From NCBI GenBank assembly GCA_033344795.1, contig JAWPMS010000001.1, positions 682,001 to 746,000 of the forward strand: DNA of 64,000 nucleotides. The letters run 5' to 3'. How positions within the stretch are numbered: position 1 is the first letter of the stretch; the number at the start of each line of letters is the position of its first letter. This DNA is from SHLQ01 sp033344795. Its GTDB lineage: Bacteria > Actinomycetota > Acidimicrobiia > Acidimicrobiales > SHLQ01. Below the pieces are notes generated by a model, which saw only the letters and a list, made by a program, of their open reading frames with translations, was not told the origin of the DNA and did no database searches. This document shows positions 52,654 through 62,727 of the stretch, one piece after another. The position numbers and the translations under genes were made by a program.

Positions 52654-53808
52654 ATGCGTCTTCTCCACACATCTGACTGGCATGTCGGCAAGAAGATTCG
52701 CGGCCATTCACGCCATGACGAACACGAGGCTGTCCTCGCGGAGATCGTGGGTATCGCCGTAGAGCGATCCGTCGACGTCGTCCTCGTCGCGGGAGACCTC
52801 TTCGAGACGGCATCCCCGCCGCCGGAAGCCGAAGATCTCGTCTATCGAACGTTGCTCGCCTTTGCCCAAGGTGGGGCTCAGGTGGCCGTCATCGCAGGCA
52901 ACCACGACAATGCGCGCCGGCTGGCGGCGGTCCGACCGCTTCTCGAACTCGGGAACATCCACTTGTTGACCGAGGCCGCTGCGCCCGACGCCGGTGGGTT
53001 GCGCACACTCGATGTCGACGGAGCGCAGCTCAACTTGGCCATGCTTCCCTTCGTCTCGCAGCGGGGAATCATCCGCGCAAGCGAGCTCATGGATCACGCT
53101 GCCTTCGAACATGCCAATGCCTATGCGGGGCGCATGCGAACGCTGCTGGAACTCCTCTGCGAACCGTTTTCATCAGAAGCGGTCAACGTGATCATGGCGC
53201 ACGCCTTCGTGCTCGGGGGCAGCATCGGTGGGGGTGAACGGCTCGCCCATCTGGTCGAGGAGTACGCCGTGACTGCGCAGTCCTTCCCCGCAAGCGCGTC
53301 ATACATTGCCTTGGGGCACCTGCACCGAGCGCAGAAGATCGCGGGTCCCGCGCCGATCCACTACTGCGGGTCACCCCTGCAACTCGACTTCGGCGAGAGC
53401 GAGCAGATCAAACAGGTCACGCTGATCGAGGTGGAGCCTGGTGCACCGGCGGCCGTCGATGCCATCAAGCTCGCTTCAGGCCGGGCCCTGCGAACGCTTC
53501 GCGGCAGCCTCGACGAGGTCCGCCAACGAGCGGACGAGGACGACGGCCCGGCCTGGCTGCGAGTACAACTCGACGAGCCACGACGCGCCGAGCTCGCTGA
53601 TGATGTGAGAACTCTCCTCGGAGATCGAGTGGTCGATGTGCAGATCATGCAGACGGAAGGCGAAGTTCTCGCACGTCCGGAGCGACGAGCTGGGCGCGAC
53701 CCCGTGGAACTCTTCGGGGACTACCTGGCGGAACTTGGTGTCGATGACGAGCGCGTGAACTCACTGTTCGTCGAACTCCTGGAAGACGAGCTCGGGACCG
53801 CGACCTGA
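52654..53808 (+). CDS. sbcD: Exonuclease subunit SbcD (Mre11)
   Basis: 384 residues. Five phosphoesterase motifs: DWHVGKKI at residues 7-14, AGDLFETASPP, AGNHDNARRL, AHAFVLGG and LGHLHRAQK. Capping and Rad50-binding segments follow. Nuclease that trims DNA ends and hairpins under control of SbcC. Stop overlaps the sbcC start by 1 nt. Confidence 0.95.
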   Translation: MRLLHTSDWHVGKKIRGHSRHDEHEAVLAEIVGIAVERSVDVVLVAGDLFETASPPPEAEDLVYRTLLAFAQGGAQVAVIAGNHDNARRLAAVRPLLELGNIHLLTEAAAPDAGGLRTLDVDGAQLNLAMLPFVSQRGIIRASELMDHAAFEHANAYAGRMRTLLELLCEPFSSEAVNVIMAHAFVLGGSIGGGERLAHLVEEYAVTAQSFPASASYIALGHLHRAQKIAGPAPIHYCGSPLQLDFGESEQIKQVTLIEVEPGAPAAVDAIKLASGRALRTLRGSLDEVRQRADEDDGPAWLRVQLDEPRRAELADDVRTLLGDRVVDVQIMQTEGEVLARPERRAGRDPVELFGDYLAELGVDDERVNSLFVELLEDELGTAT

Positions 53809-56189
53809 TGCGCCCCATCCGCCTCGAAATGAAGGGCTTCTCGACGTTTCGGGAGCAGACGGTCGTCGACTTCAGCGACGTCGATCTCGTCGCGTTCGTT
53901 GGCCCTACCGGTGCCGGAAAGTCGAGCGTGATCGACGGCATCATCTTCGCCCTCTATGGCTCCGTGGTTCGGTACAAGGCAAGCAACCTCGTGGCCCCGA
54001 TCATCAACCAGCTGTCGAACGAAGCCAGAATCCGGCTCGACTTCTCGATTGGAGACACCAACTACTCAGCGGTGCGTGTGGTTCGTCGAACAGCGAAAGG
54101 TGCAACAACGAAGGAAGCCCGCCTCGAGTCCGACGGAGAGGTCCTCGCTGGCAACTCCCGGGAGCTCGATGACCAGATTGAGCTTCTGCTTGGGCTGACG
54201 TTCGATCAGTTCACCAAGACGGTCGTCCTCCCGCAAGGAGAGTTCGCACGATTCCTGACCGAGACACCCGAAGCTCGGCAGAGTTTGTTGCGACGGCTCC
54301 TGGGGATGGAGTTGTATCGGTCGATGGGTGCGACCGCCAGGGAGCGTGCCCGGACGGCGGAAACCAAACGATCGGCTCTCGTCGAACAACGAGACGACCG
54401 GTCGTCCGTCAATGCGGAGGTGGTGGCTGAGGCAGCTGCGGAACACGCAAGTCTCTCGGCGCTGCACGCGGTTATCGGCGAGGAGGTCGCCAGCAAGATG
54501 CGCGCCGATGACGAAGCGGCAACGACCACGGCTACGGCCACCGCGGCTGAGGCACAATTGAAGCTGCTCCGGTCATTGAAGACGCCTCCGGCAGCTGCTC
54601 GGATTGAAGTGGCGTTTGCCAAGCTCGAAGTGAAACGGGAAGCCGCGAATGATGCTGCTGAGACTGCAGCTGCATTGTTGGCCGAAGCTGCTGAAGCCTT
54701 GGATGATCAGCCTCCCGCGAACGAATTGGAGCGATTCCTCGAGCTCCACGCCGAGGCCAGCGACATCGACTCGCGTATTTCAACAGCGCGGTCAGCTGCG
54801 GAGAAGGCAGCAAAGGCGTCCGAGAAAGCCGCTCGTGCTCACGACGCCGCTCAGGTGGCGCTCGATCTACTCGTTGCGCAGCGCGAAGGCGCTCTCCTCA
54901 AGGCCGGAGCCGTGGGTCTGCGACACGCGCTGAGCCTCGGCGAGCCATGCCCGGTCTGTGAGCAGGAGGTTGCGCACCTGCCCGAGCACGATCCCGCACT
55001 CGAGCTCGCCAGGTTGGACGAGCAAGTCGATACGCAACAGGCGCTGAGAGACAGCTGTGCATCTGAGCGCCGAGATGCCGAGCGCGCGCACTCGCGAGCG
55101 ACAGGCGAGGCCGAATCACTCCAGGCTCGGCGCGAGGATCTCACGACCTCACTCGGAGACGCCCCCGACCTGAAGACGACGACGAGCCAATTGCGGGCAA
55201 CACGGTCGGCCGAAGCCAGACTTGAGAAGGCCCAGGGCAAGGCCGAACGCGCGCTCGACACCCTCCGCAAGGTCGAGTCTCAATACGCAGAACTGGACGC
55301 CGAGTCGGCGGCGCTGCGTCGTGAACTCACCGCGGCACGCGATTTACTCTCGTCGCTCGACCCACCCGCGCCGTCCGAGGAATCGATCGCCGCCGACTGG
55401 GGCGAGTTCGTCGAGTGGAGCTCGACCGTGACCGATGAGGTACGAGAAACGAAGAAGACCGCCGCGACTCACGCGAAGGAGGCGGCCAAGCGTGCACTCG
55501 GTCATCAGAAAGTGATCGCCGAACTCTGTGCGCCCCACAACGATGGCGTCACGCCCGACGATCCGGTCTCTTGGTTGGCGTCCGAGATCGGGCGGGCTCA
55601 GGCACATCTGGAAGCCCTCGAGAAGGAACAAGCAGCGCAAGACAAAACAAACGCTCGGATCGAGGCCTTGCACACCGAGGCGACGATTGCCGGTGAGCTC
55701 GGGCGCCTGCTCAGCGCTCGCGGTTTCGAGCAATGGCTGATGACCGACGTGATGCACACACTGGCCGAACGTGCCACCGAGCGACTCTTTGTGCTCTCCG
55801 GGGGCGCCTATTCGATGCTGACCGATGGCACAGACTTCAGCATCCGCGATCATCGCAATGCTGACGAAGTGCGCGGCGCCAGGACACTGTCAGGGGGCGA
55901 GACATTCCTCGCGTCGCTCTCCCTGGCTCTCGCCCTGGCCGACAACATCGCCAGCCTCGCCTCGGACGGTGCTCCGGCCATCGAGTCGATGTTTCTCGAC
56001 GAGGGATTCGGAACGCTCGATGCCGACACGCTCGACGTGGTTGCCTCGGCGATCGAAGAGTTGGGTGCCGAGGGTCGAATGATCGGCGTGGTCACGCACA
56101 TACGTGATCTCGCCGACCGGATTCCCGTGAGGTTTGAGGTCGCACGCACCCCCAACGGCTCGTCGGTCACTCGGACTACGCTCGACTGA
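53808..56189 (+). CDS. sbcC: Exonuclease subunit SbcC (Rad50-type SMC ATPase)
   Basis: 793 residues. Walker A in FVGPTGAGKSSVID near residue 30, Q-loop QGEFARFLTE, two coiled-coil arms around the zinc hook CPVCEQEV near residue 383, and the C-terminal ABC signature LSGGETFLASLSLALAL with Walker B SMFLDEGFGTLD. Short coiled coils compared with E. coli SbcC (1048). Tethers and gates DNA for SbcD. Confidence 0.95.
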   Translation: MRPIRLEMKGFSTFREQTVVDFSDVDLVAFVGPTGAGKSSVIDGIIFALYGSVVRYKASNLVAPIINQLSNEARIRLDFSIGDTNYSAVRVVRRTAKGATTKEARLESDGEVLAGNSRELDDQIELLLGLTFDQFTKTVVLPQGEFARFLTETPEARQSLLRRLLGMELYRSMGATARERARTAETKRSALVEQRDDRSSVNAEVVAEAAAEHASLSALHAVIGEEVASKMRADDEAATTTATATAAEAQLKLLRSLKTPPAAARIEVAFAKLEVKREAANDAAETAAALLAEAAEALDDQPPANELERFLELHAEASDIDSRISTARSAAEKAAKASEKAARAHDAAQVALDLLVAQREGALLKAGAVGLRHALSLGEPCPVCEQEVAHLPEHDPALELARLDEQVDTQQALRDSCASERRDAERAHSRATGEAESLQARREDLTTSLGDAPDLKTTTSQLRATRSAEARLEKAQGKAERALDTLRKVESQYAELDAESAALRRELTAARDLLSSLDPPAPSEESIAADWGEFVEWSSTVTDEVRETKKTAATHAKEAAKRALGHQKVIAELCAPHNDGVTPDDPVSWLASEIGRAQAHLEALEKEQAAQDKTNARIEALHTEATIAGELGRLLSARGFEQWLMTDVMHTLAERATERLFVLSGGAYSMLTDGTDFSIRDHRNADEVRGARTLSGGETFLASLSLALALADNIASLASDGAPAIESMFLDEGFGTLDADTLDVVASAIEELGAEGRMIGVVTHIRDLADRIPVRFEVARTPNGSSVTRTTLD

Positions 56190-56236
56190 TCGGGCTTCTC
56201 GGACAATCCCGCCATCGAACGGATGAATGACTGACC

Positions 56237-56779
56237 ATGGCACGAGCCTTCGAAACCATCACACCGTCGATGCGCGAGTTCATCGAGCGGCAGCACATGT
56301 TCTTTGTCGCCACGGCTCCATCGGTAGATGGCCGGGTGAACATGTCCCCCAAGGGGTACGACGCCTTCCGAATTCTCGGAGACAACGAGGTGTGCTACCT
56401 CGATCTCACCGGTAGCGGCGCTGAGACGATCGCACACGTACAAGACAACGGTCGGATCACATTCATGTTCTGCGCGTTCGAAGGAAAGCCGAACATCTGT
56501 CGCCTGTACGGAACCGCCCGCGTTCTGCGGCCTGGAGACGACGGATTCGACGCGATGCGAGCACTCTTCGGCGACCACGACGGTGTTCGATCGGTCATCG
56601 TTGCCGACATCGACCGAACCTCCAACTCATGCGGTTTCTCGGTTCCATTCATGGACTTCGTCGAAGACAGACAGACATTGGCCGAATACTGGGACGGCAA
56701 GGATGACGCGGCGATGTCGAAGTACTGGGCGGCGAAGAACACCACATCGATCGACGGCCTCCCAGGACTCCGGGGTTAG
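56237..56779 (+). CDS. Pyridoxamine 5'-phosphate oxidase-fold protein
   Basis: 180 residues. FMN-binding split barrel: MREFIERQHMFFVATAPSVDGRVNMSPKG near the start, RITFMFCAFEGKPNICRLYGTARVL and CGFSVPFMDFVEDR, close to the PNPOx-related family of general-stress-type flavin proteins. It lies 47 nt after sbcC and 5 nt before the NurA-like gene. Its presence in a DNA-repair operon is unexplained. Confidence 0.87.
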   Translation: MARAFETITPSMREFIERQHMFFVATAPSVDGRVNMSPKGYDAFRILGDNEVCYLDLTGSGAETIAHVQDNGRITFMFCAFEGKPNICRLYGTARVLRPGDDGFDAMRALFGDHDGVRSVIVADIDRTSNSCGFSVPFMDFVEDRQTLAEYWDGKDDAAMSKYWAAKNTTSIDGLPGLRG

Positions 56780-56784
56780 CGGTC

Positions 56785-57708
56785 TTGCGGTTCGCGGTCG
56801 AATCGTGGGATCCCGACTATGGCACCGGCGGCGACTCTGACGCGCTCGACGCATCGACCGATGTGGTTGATGCGAGTCTCGAACTGCTGGCTGATGACTG
56901 GCACCCCATCACGCCGGAAGCGCACCCGAGTCCGGGAACGATGTGGTTCGTGGACGGTGTCCGCCGGATCGACGCTCGCATCTGGGTGACCCACGACGGT
57001 CTCGTGCTCCCCGGCTCGTGCGCAACGGTGGCAGCAGGAGCGGTTGCGTGCAGCGGCACGAATGCCGAGATCGTGGGCGCCCGAGTGCAGCGAGGCGTAT
57101 TCACACCACCCGCCGACTCGGCCGGTCCAATCGTGACTGACCACGGCACCTACGAACACTTCTCGGTACCAACCGGATCCCCCGAGGACTTGTATCTCGG
57201 CATCCATGAACTCATGACCGACCTCGAAACCGAGATCGTGCCCGACGCAGGGCCCGATGATCTTGTGGTGTTCGATGGACCGTTGCGAGGACGTCGAACG
57301 CCACGAGCGGTTGGGCTCATCAAAACGCAGCATGTCCAGTATCTGGAAGACGAACTTCAGCGGGTTGTGGCTCAGCTCGGCGCCGGCCAACGGACCCCAC
57401 TGTTCCTCATCGGCTCGACAGGATTCGCTCGATGGAGTTGGTACGTGCGGTTGCCCGGACCGCGCACACACGGATGGGCCGGCATCGTGCGTCTCGAATG
57501 TGCCGGAGACGTTGGCGTTGCCGAAGCCGTGCGGCTTGCCGACACCGTGACTGGCGCTTTGCCCCGTTTCGCCAGCGAGCCACACAAGGAAAGCCGGGCC
57601 CCACAGAACCTGTACCCGATCAAAGGGCTCGAGAACGAGCTTCGTCGGCGGCTCGGCGATCAGCGGCTGCTGCAGCGTTCCCTGCGTATGGCAGCAGCTG
57701 AAGCATGA
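56785..57708 (+). CDS. NurA-like nuclease
   Basis: 307 residues, TTG start 5 nt after the previous stop. NurA-type features: WFVDGVRRIDARIW near residue 53 gives the first metal-binding Asp, VFDGPLRGR near residue 163 the second acidic strand, AVGLIKTQHVQYL the conserved Lys strand, SWYVRLPGP and GIVRLEC the later strands, and a C-terminal LPRFASEPHKESRAPQNLYP segment. NurA is an RNase H-like nuclease that works with HerA. Overall similarity to archaeal NurA is low, so the call leans on motif order and on HerA-SbcD-SbcC just upstream. Confidence 0.6.
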   Translation: MRFAVESWDPDYGTGGDSDALDASTDVVDASLELLADDWHPITPEAHPSPGTMWFVDGVRRIDARIWVTHDGLVLPGSCATVAAGAVACSGTNAEIVGARVQRGVFTPPADSAGPIVTDHGTYEHFSVPTGSPEDLYLGIHELMTDLETEIVPDAGPDDLVVFDGPLRGRRTPRAVGLIKTQHVQYLEDELQRVVAQLGAGQRTPLFLIGSTGFARWSWYVRLPGPRTHGWAGIVRLECAGDVGVAEAVRLADTVTGALPRFASEPHKESRAPQNLYPIKGLENELRRRLGDQRLLQRSLRMAAAEA

Positions 57709-57734
57709 CCTGACCCACCCGAATTCGCCCGAAC

Positions 57735-59054
57735 TTAGGCGACGCGGTTGCAGCTCAGATCGACACGCTTGCCGCTTTCGCGGCCGATCACCACATAGTT
57801 GCCGGTTGTGGCCAACGTGTTGAGATATGTCTCTGCCCGAGTTCCCGCCAGCCATTTACCATTCCGCCGGATGTTCCATCGCCACCCGTCCCCTCGATCG
57901 TCCCACGTGATCTGGTCTCCGTTTGCCGTTCTTCGCACGGTACAAGCAGGCCCAGGATCGGGGTTTGGCGTTGGGGCCGGCACGGCAACCCGACCATCGG
58001 TGTTGCGGTCGAAGTGAGGATCGGCTGCGATACGTCGGGCGGCAGCAAGCGTCTCGCTACTCGAGTCGAGCCACCAGCTACAGGCAGCGTCGCCTTCGTG
58101 CACGTCGTGGAAGTAGATGATTGCGGCAAACCGCGCGGTATTCTCCGGGCGCTTCATGTAGCTCCTGACCGCATCGAGCCACGCCGCCTTCTGCCCGCGC
58201 GTACCCTCGTCGGATCCAAATTCCGGCAACACGAGCTGCTTGTCCGGGTGCTGCTCGGCGAACTCCACAAAGGGCTCGATAATCCGTTCCAAGGACTGCC
58301 ATCTTTCCTTGTCGTTCCCACGACATTGATTCCAGTTGTATGGATCGGCTCCCAGATAGTCGACGTACGCATCGCCCGGATACCACTTGCCAGCGGATCG
58401 GCGGTCGGTAGTGCTCACCTCGAAGCTCCAGCTCGTCATGGTCCACACCCACTGGGCATCGACCTGCTCTGCTTGAAAGACGTCATGGATCTTTCGCCAC
58501 GCAGCCTTGTAGTCACTGTTGGTTCCAAAACTCTGCCGGTCCTTGGCTTCGGGCTCATGGTGGAATGTCAGCCAGACTTCGCCGTCGAGTGCCTTCACGC
58601 CTCTCGCGAGGCTCAAGATCTCATTGTGCACCTTCGAACCCGGACGAGCTGACGCGATCTCACTCCAGCGGACCTCTTGTCCGTTTCCTCGTTTCGGTTT
58701 GATCGAGATCATCAAGCGTCTGTCGCCATCGACCACCCAGTTCGAGAAGCGGTTGTCGATCTTGCTGTCCCACTTCGTGAAATCGCGCACGATCGGGAGC
58801 TTCGAACCGAGGCTCGACTCGAGCGCCTGCACTGCTTGAATATCCGATTGGCCACCTCGGGGTTGTGCATATGCGCCGAACATCACACCGTCGGCTTCGG
58901 CTGCGCCAACCGAATCGGAGTCGCCGAGGGCAACGCCAGCAAAGAAAAGCGCCACGGCGACGCCCAGCCAGGTGAACAGATGGCTCCGTCGAATGTGGAA
59001 TCGATCACCCTGTGTGGTTGTCAGGGCTCTATTCGTCGCTCTGTTGGAAGACAT
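57735..59054 (-). CDS. Secreted GH26-like glycoside hydrolase (mannanase-type)
   Basis: 439 residues from ATG 59054. A signal anchor FTWLGVAVALFFAGVALG follows a basic N-terminus. Catalytic TIM-barrel signs: TFHHEPE with the acid/base Glu and LPEFGS with the nucleophile Glu, plus KWYPGDAYVDYLGADPYNW. These are the GH26 positions for beta-mannan and related beta-glycans. The last roughly 75 residues form a separate beta domain with Trp-rich turns (TWDDRGDGWRWNIRRNGKWL) that may bind carbohydrate or the cell wall; it looks like a repeatable extracellular module. Confidence 0.8.
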   Translation of the reverse strand: MSSNRATNRALTTTQGDRFHIRRSHLFTWLGVAVALFFAGVALGDSDSVGAAEADGVMFGAYAQPRGGQSDIQAVQALESSLGSKLPIVRDFTKWDSKIDNRFSNWVVDGDRRLMISIKPKRGNGQEVRWSEIASARPGSKVHNEILSLARGVKALDGEVWLTFHHEPEAKDRQSFGTNSDYKAAWRKIHDVFQAEQVDAQWVWTMTSWSFEVSTTDRRSAGKWYPGDAYVDYLGADPYNWNQCRGNDKERWQSLERIIEPFVEFAEQHPDKQLVLPEFGSDEGTRGQKAAWLDAVRSYMKRPENTARFAAIIYFHDVHEGDAACSWWLDSSSETLAAARRIAADPHFDRNTDGRVAVPAPTPNPDPGPACTVRRTANGDQITWDDRGDGWRWNIRRNGKWLAGTRAETYLNTLATTGNYVVIGRESGKRVDLSCNRVA

Positions 59055-59170
59055 GGCCGGCAACATATCACCGTTCAATGACAATTGTAACCTGAACGAC
59101 ATATTTGCGGAATCCGCTGGCGTTGAAAGAGACACGGCGGAGAATGGCCCGAAACCGCTAGCGTGGATAG

Positions 59171-62143
59171 GTGGTTCGCTCGCCCTTCCCCCCGGGGTCT
59201 CTCCACGCAACCTGGCTCGGTGACAGCTTCGGATTGTGGATAGACCATGCAGATGCCTCAGCACGCGACGTCCATCACGTCGCCCTAGCGGCGTTCGGTC
59301 CCGATCTACGGGGTGCGCTGCCCGAACGCGTCGATGAGTACAGCTTGTTCGACGCTGATGGCGCTCCCCCGTTCGAGACGATCAACGCCGTCTCCGTCGA
59401 CGCGAGCGCTCTCGCTGATGTCCTCATCCGTCGCGCGAGCTCCGCCGCATGGTCTCCCTCTGTTGCGTGGTTGCATCACGCAACACTGACCGCCGTCGAG
59501 ATCGCTGCTTCGGGCCGCGTGCTGCCGGCACTACGAACCGCTGGGCTTCGGTGGCGCGCCACTTGGGTGCCCGTTCGAGATGTCCAGATCGATCGACTGC
59601 ATGCCGAGCTCATCGCAGCGATGCCTCCCGTCGTTGCTGCAGGGTCCGACAAACCAGTGCACACACAGGTGAGCGACATCGTCGACTCTCTCGTCGATGC
59701 AGTATCACGGATGGCATTGCGTGGCGCCGACTGGAGGCCACCACTCCCCCGCACACGTGCAAGCACGGTCGTCGCACTTCGCCGCATCACCTCGGCTCTG
59801 TCGAAGGAAGACAGCGTGTTCCTTGGAGACTCGATCGCTCACGAGGCCGCGTTCGCCGACTGGTCCACCCAGCTCAGCGAATTCGCCAGCGTCGTCGTCG
59901 GTGCTCCCGAAGTTCGACTTCAGGGCCGCCTCGAGCCACCCGTGGACACTGAACTCGGCAAGACGTGGTCTCTCATTCTCGAGGTTGTCACGCCAGACAA
60001 CGAGACGATTGGCTTCGCCGATATCTGGGAGAACTCCGAAGCCGCCGTCGCCCTCGCCGATGGCTCGACGCTGTCACCTCTGAGAACGCGGATGCGAGAA
60101 CTGATCGACCGCCTCGCGTCGCAGCTCGCTGCATTGGCACCCCTCGCTGATGAAAACGAACCGTCGAGCCTCGAGCTGCATCTCGATGACGTCTCCGATC
60201 TGTTGAGCGAGGGTCTCGACACCTGTCGACTGGCCGGTCTCCCGATCGTCACGCCAACTGGGTTGATCAACCGCTCGGCGAGACTCACGGCCAAGGCGTC
60301 CTCACCCAGCTTCGGGGGTTCGCGTGGGCTCGGCACAGCCCTCGTCGAGGTCGACTGGGGCCTTGCGTTGGGCGACATCGACCTCACCGCCGAAGAGATC
60401 GAGGCATTGGCGCGATCCAATGCGGATCTCGTGGCGCTTCGAGGATCGTGGGTCCAGGTCGATCACCACCAGATGCGTTCGGCGCTCCGGCGTCTCGAGA
60501 CCCAAAGACGCGAAGCCTCTGAGTTGAGCCCCGCTGAACTCCTGCGTCAGACGATCACCGAGCTGGAGCGAGCAACTTCGGACGATCTGACGGCCGAGGG
60601 GTGGATCGCTCAACTGCTTTCGGGTCTTCCAGATGATCAACTCACCGAGTCAGAAGAGCCTCCGGGTTTCATAGGTGAGCTCCGTCCTTACCAGCGTCGC
60701 TCACTCGGTTGGTTGCAGTTCCTCGGACGCCTTGGCCTCGGCGGATGTCTGGCCGACGACATGGGCCTCGGAAAGACGCCAACCGCGTTGGCGCATCTGC
60801 TCGCTCGATCACTCGACCGAGTGGCAAGCGGCGCGCCACACCTTCCACACCTGGTCATCTGCCCTCTCTCGGTCGTGACCAACTGGGAGTCCGAAGCGCG
60901 TCGTTTCACCCCAGAACTGTCGACGATGATTGCGCATGGACCCGATCGTCCTCGCGGCGAGGCGTTGGTCGAAGCAGCCCGCACGCACGACGTCATCATC
61001 ACGACCTATGGCACCGCCAGTCGCATCGCCGAGGAGCTGGACCCAATCGTTTGGGACGTCGTGGTTTGTGACGAGGCCCAGGCAATCAAGAATCATCGGA
61101 CCAATGCTGCGACCACCATCCGCGGCCTGCATTCAACACAGCGGATTGCTCTCACGGGTACGCCGGTCGAGAACCGACTCACCGAGCTCTGGGCGATTCT
61201 CGACGCGCTCAACCCAGGAATGCTTGGCGGCATCACCTGGTTCCGCGAGACGTTCTCAAATCCCATCGAAAGCGGAGACGGAGCAGAGGCCCTCGAGTCT
61301 CTTCGACGACTCACCGCGCCCTTCGTTCTCCGGCGTACCAAGGTCGATCGCTCGCTCGTACCCGACCTGCCAGACAAGATCGAACAGGTCGCTTGGGCGC
61401 CGCTCACACCGGAGCAAGCTGGTCTCTACCAGGCGGTGGTCGACGATTTTCTCGCTTCCGCCGCCGCTGCGACGGGCATGGAACGTCGTGGGTTGGTGCT
61501 CGCGACACTCACCCGTCTGAAGCAGGTCTGCAACCATCCCGCACACTTCCTGCGAGAAGAATCGGTCGGGGAGGCCGGGCGTTCAGGCAAGTTGGATCGC
61601 TTCGACGAACTCATCGACACGATGCTCGAATCGAGCGAACGCGCGATCGTCTTCACGCAATACCGTGAGATGGGCAAGCTACTCGCTGCGCACCTGTCTG
61701 CTCGACATGACGTTCCGGTCCCATTCCTACACGGCGGGACCACACGAATACAGCGACAGAACATGGTCGACACTTTTCAGTCGGAGCAAGGTCCGCCAAT
61801 CCAGCTCATCTCGTTGCGCGCAGGTGGCACCGGTTTGAATCTGACAGCGGCAAGCCGGGTGGTTCACTACGACCGATGGTGGAACCCCGCCGTCGAAGAT
61901 CAAGCCACCGATCGCTCGTGGCGTATCGGCCAGGACAAGACCGTGTTCGTACACAAGCTGGTCTGCCGGGGAACGCTCGAAGAACGAATCGATTCGTTGC
62001 TCAGCGAGAAGCGGGCGCTCGCCGACGCGGTTGTGGGAACCGACGAATCCTGGCTGACCGAACTCTCGACAGACGAACTCCGAGAACTCCTCCAGCTCGA
62101 TCCTTCTGCACAGGTCGCGGCCAACGAATGGGAGCAACGATGA
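59171..62143 (+). CDS. Snf2-family DNA translocase (helicase-like ATPase)
   Basis: 990 residues from GTG 59171. N-terminal half (to about residue 480) is the bacterial Snf2-associated region. ATPase domain: LRPYQRRSLGWLQFLGRLGLGG, Walker A ADDMGLGKT, DEAQ box in VVCDEAQAIKN, LTGTPVENRLTELW, and the second lobe with RAGGTGLNLTAASRVVHYDRWWNPAVEDQATDRSWRIGQ. These enzymes translocate on duplex DNA. The next gene carries a SWIM zinc finger, the usual partner. Start overlaps the expected promoter zone of the divergent glycosidase. Confidence 0.92.
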   Translation: MVRSPFPPGSLHATWLGDSFGLWIDHADASARDVHHVALAAFGPDLRGALPERVDEYSLFDADGAPPFETINAVSVDASALADVLIRRASSAAWSPSVAWLHHATLTAVEIAASGRVLPALRTAGLRWRATWVPVRDVQIDRLHAELIAAMPPVVAAGSDKPVHTQVSDIVDSLVDAVSRMALRGADWRPPLPRTRASTVVALRRITSALSKEDSVFLGDSIAHEAAFADWSTQLSEFASVVVGAPEVRLQGRLEPPVDTELGKTWSLILEVVTPDNETIGFADIWENSEAAVALADGSTLSPLRTRMRELIDRLASQLAALAPLADENEPSSLELHLDDVSDLLSEGLDTCRLAGLPIVTPTGLINRSARLTAKASSPSFGGSRGLGTALVEVDWGLALGDIDLTAEEIEALARSNADLVALRGSWVQVDHHQMRSALRRLETQRREASELSPAELLRQTITELERATSDDLTAEGWIAQLLSGLPDDQLTESEEPPGFIGELRPYQRRSLGWLQFLGRLGLGGCLADDMGLGKTPTALAHLLARSLDRVASGAPHLPHLVICPLSVVTNWESEARRFTPELSTMIAHGPDRPRGEALVEAARTHDVIITTYGTASRIAEELDPIVWDVVVCDEAQAIKNHRTNAATTIRGLHSTQRIALTGTPVENRLTELWAILDALNPGMLGGITWFRETFSNPIESGDGAEALESLRRLTAPFVLRRTKVDRSLVPDLPDKIEQVAWAPLTPEQAGLYQAVVDDFLASAAAATGMERRGLVLATLTRLKQVCNHPAHFLREESVGEAGRSGKLDRFDELIDTMLESSERAIVFTQYREMGKLLAAHLSARHDVPVPFLHGGTTRIQRQNMVDTFQSEQGPPIQLISLRAGGTGLNLTAASRVVHYDRWWNPAVEDQATDRSWRIGQDKTVFVHKLVCRGTLEERIDSLLSEKRALADAVVGTDESWLTELSTDELRELLQLDPSAQVAANEWEQR

Positions 62144-62727
62144 GACGACCACTGCGCTCCGATGAGGCTCGAGGCGTCGCGAATCTTGCGATCGATCTGG
62201 GAGACCCGGGACGGATGTCACGAGCTCGACGCATGCATCGCGCCAACGCCGTCGCCGAAGTTGAAGTCACCGCCCGGGTTGCGCACGCCACGGTGACCGA
62301 TCCATCGGGAGAGATTCATGAAGTATCGATCGCGGTTGGAGACGCTCCCGCATCTGCCTCCTCCCTCAGCGCTGTCGATCTGCGACCCGAGTGCACCTGC
62401 GAGGACGATGGTGATGCTTGCACCCACAGTTTGGCTGCACTGCTCGGTATTGCAGAGGAGATAGAAGCCAACGCAAGACTGCTCGAACTGTGGGCCGGCG
62501 GAACGGCTTCGAACGCCACGCCGACCAAGTACACCGGCGCTTCAGCTGGCCATCGCTCGTTCTTCGAAGGCGCGTGGGCTACAGCGCACAAGGCTCCGGA
62601 GATCTCACACCTCGACTTCGAACAGACACCCGTACTTGTGGTCGATGACCTCGATGCTGGTCCGGTGATCCTTGACGCAGTGAAGGCGATTCGCCTCGGC
62701 CTCAATGGTTTCCGAGCTCAGCAATAA
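62140..62727 (+). CDS. SWIM zinc-finger protein (Snf2 partner)
   Basis: 195 residues, ATG overlapping the Snf2 stop (ATGA). SWIM signature CxCxnCxH in ECTCEDDGDACTHSLAALL near residue 88, with flanking beta strands (EVEVTARVAHATVTD and VSIAVG). Snf2-SWIM pairs are widespread in bacteria and are thought to act together on DNA. No other domain identified in the C-terminal 80 residues. Confidence 0.85.
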   Translation: MRRPLRSDEARGVANLAIDLGDPGRMSRARRMHRANAVAEVEVTARVAHATVTDPSGEIHEVSIAVGDAPASASSLSAVDLRPECTCEDDGDACTHSLAALLGIAEEIEANARLLELWAGGTASNATPTKYTGASAGHRSFFEGAWATAHKAPEISHLDFEQTPVLVVDDLDAGPVILDAVKAIRLGLNGFRAQQ

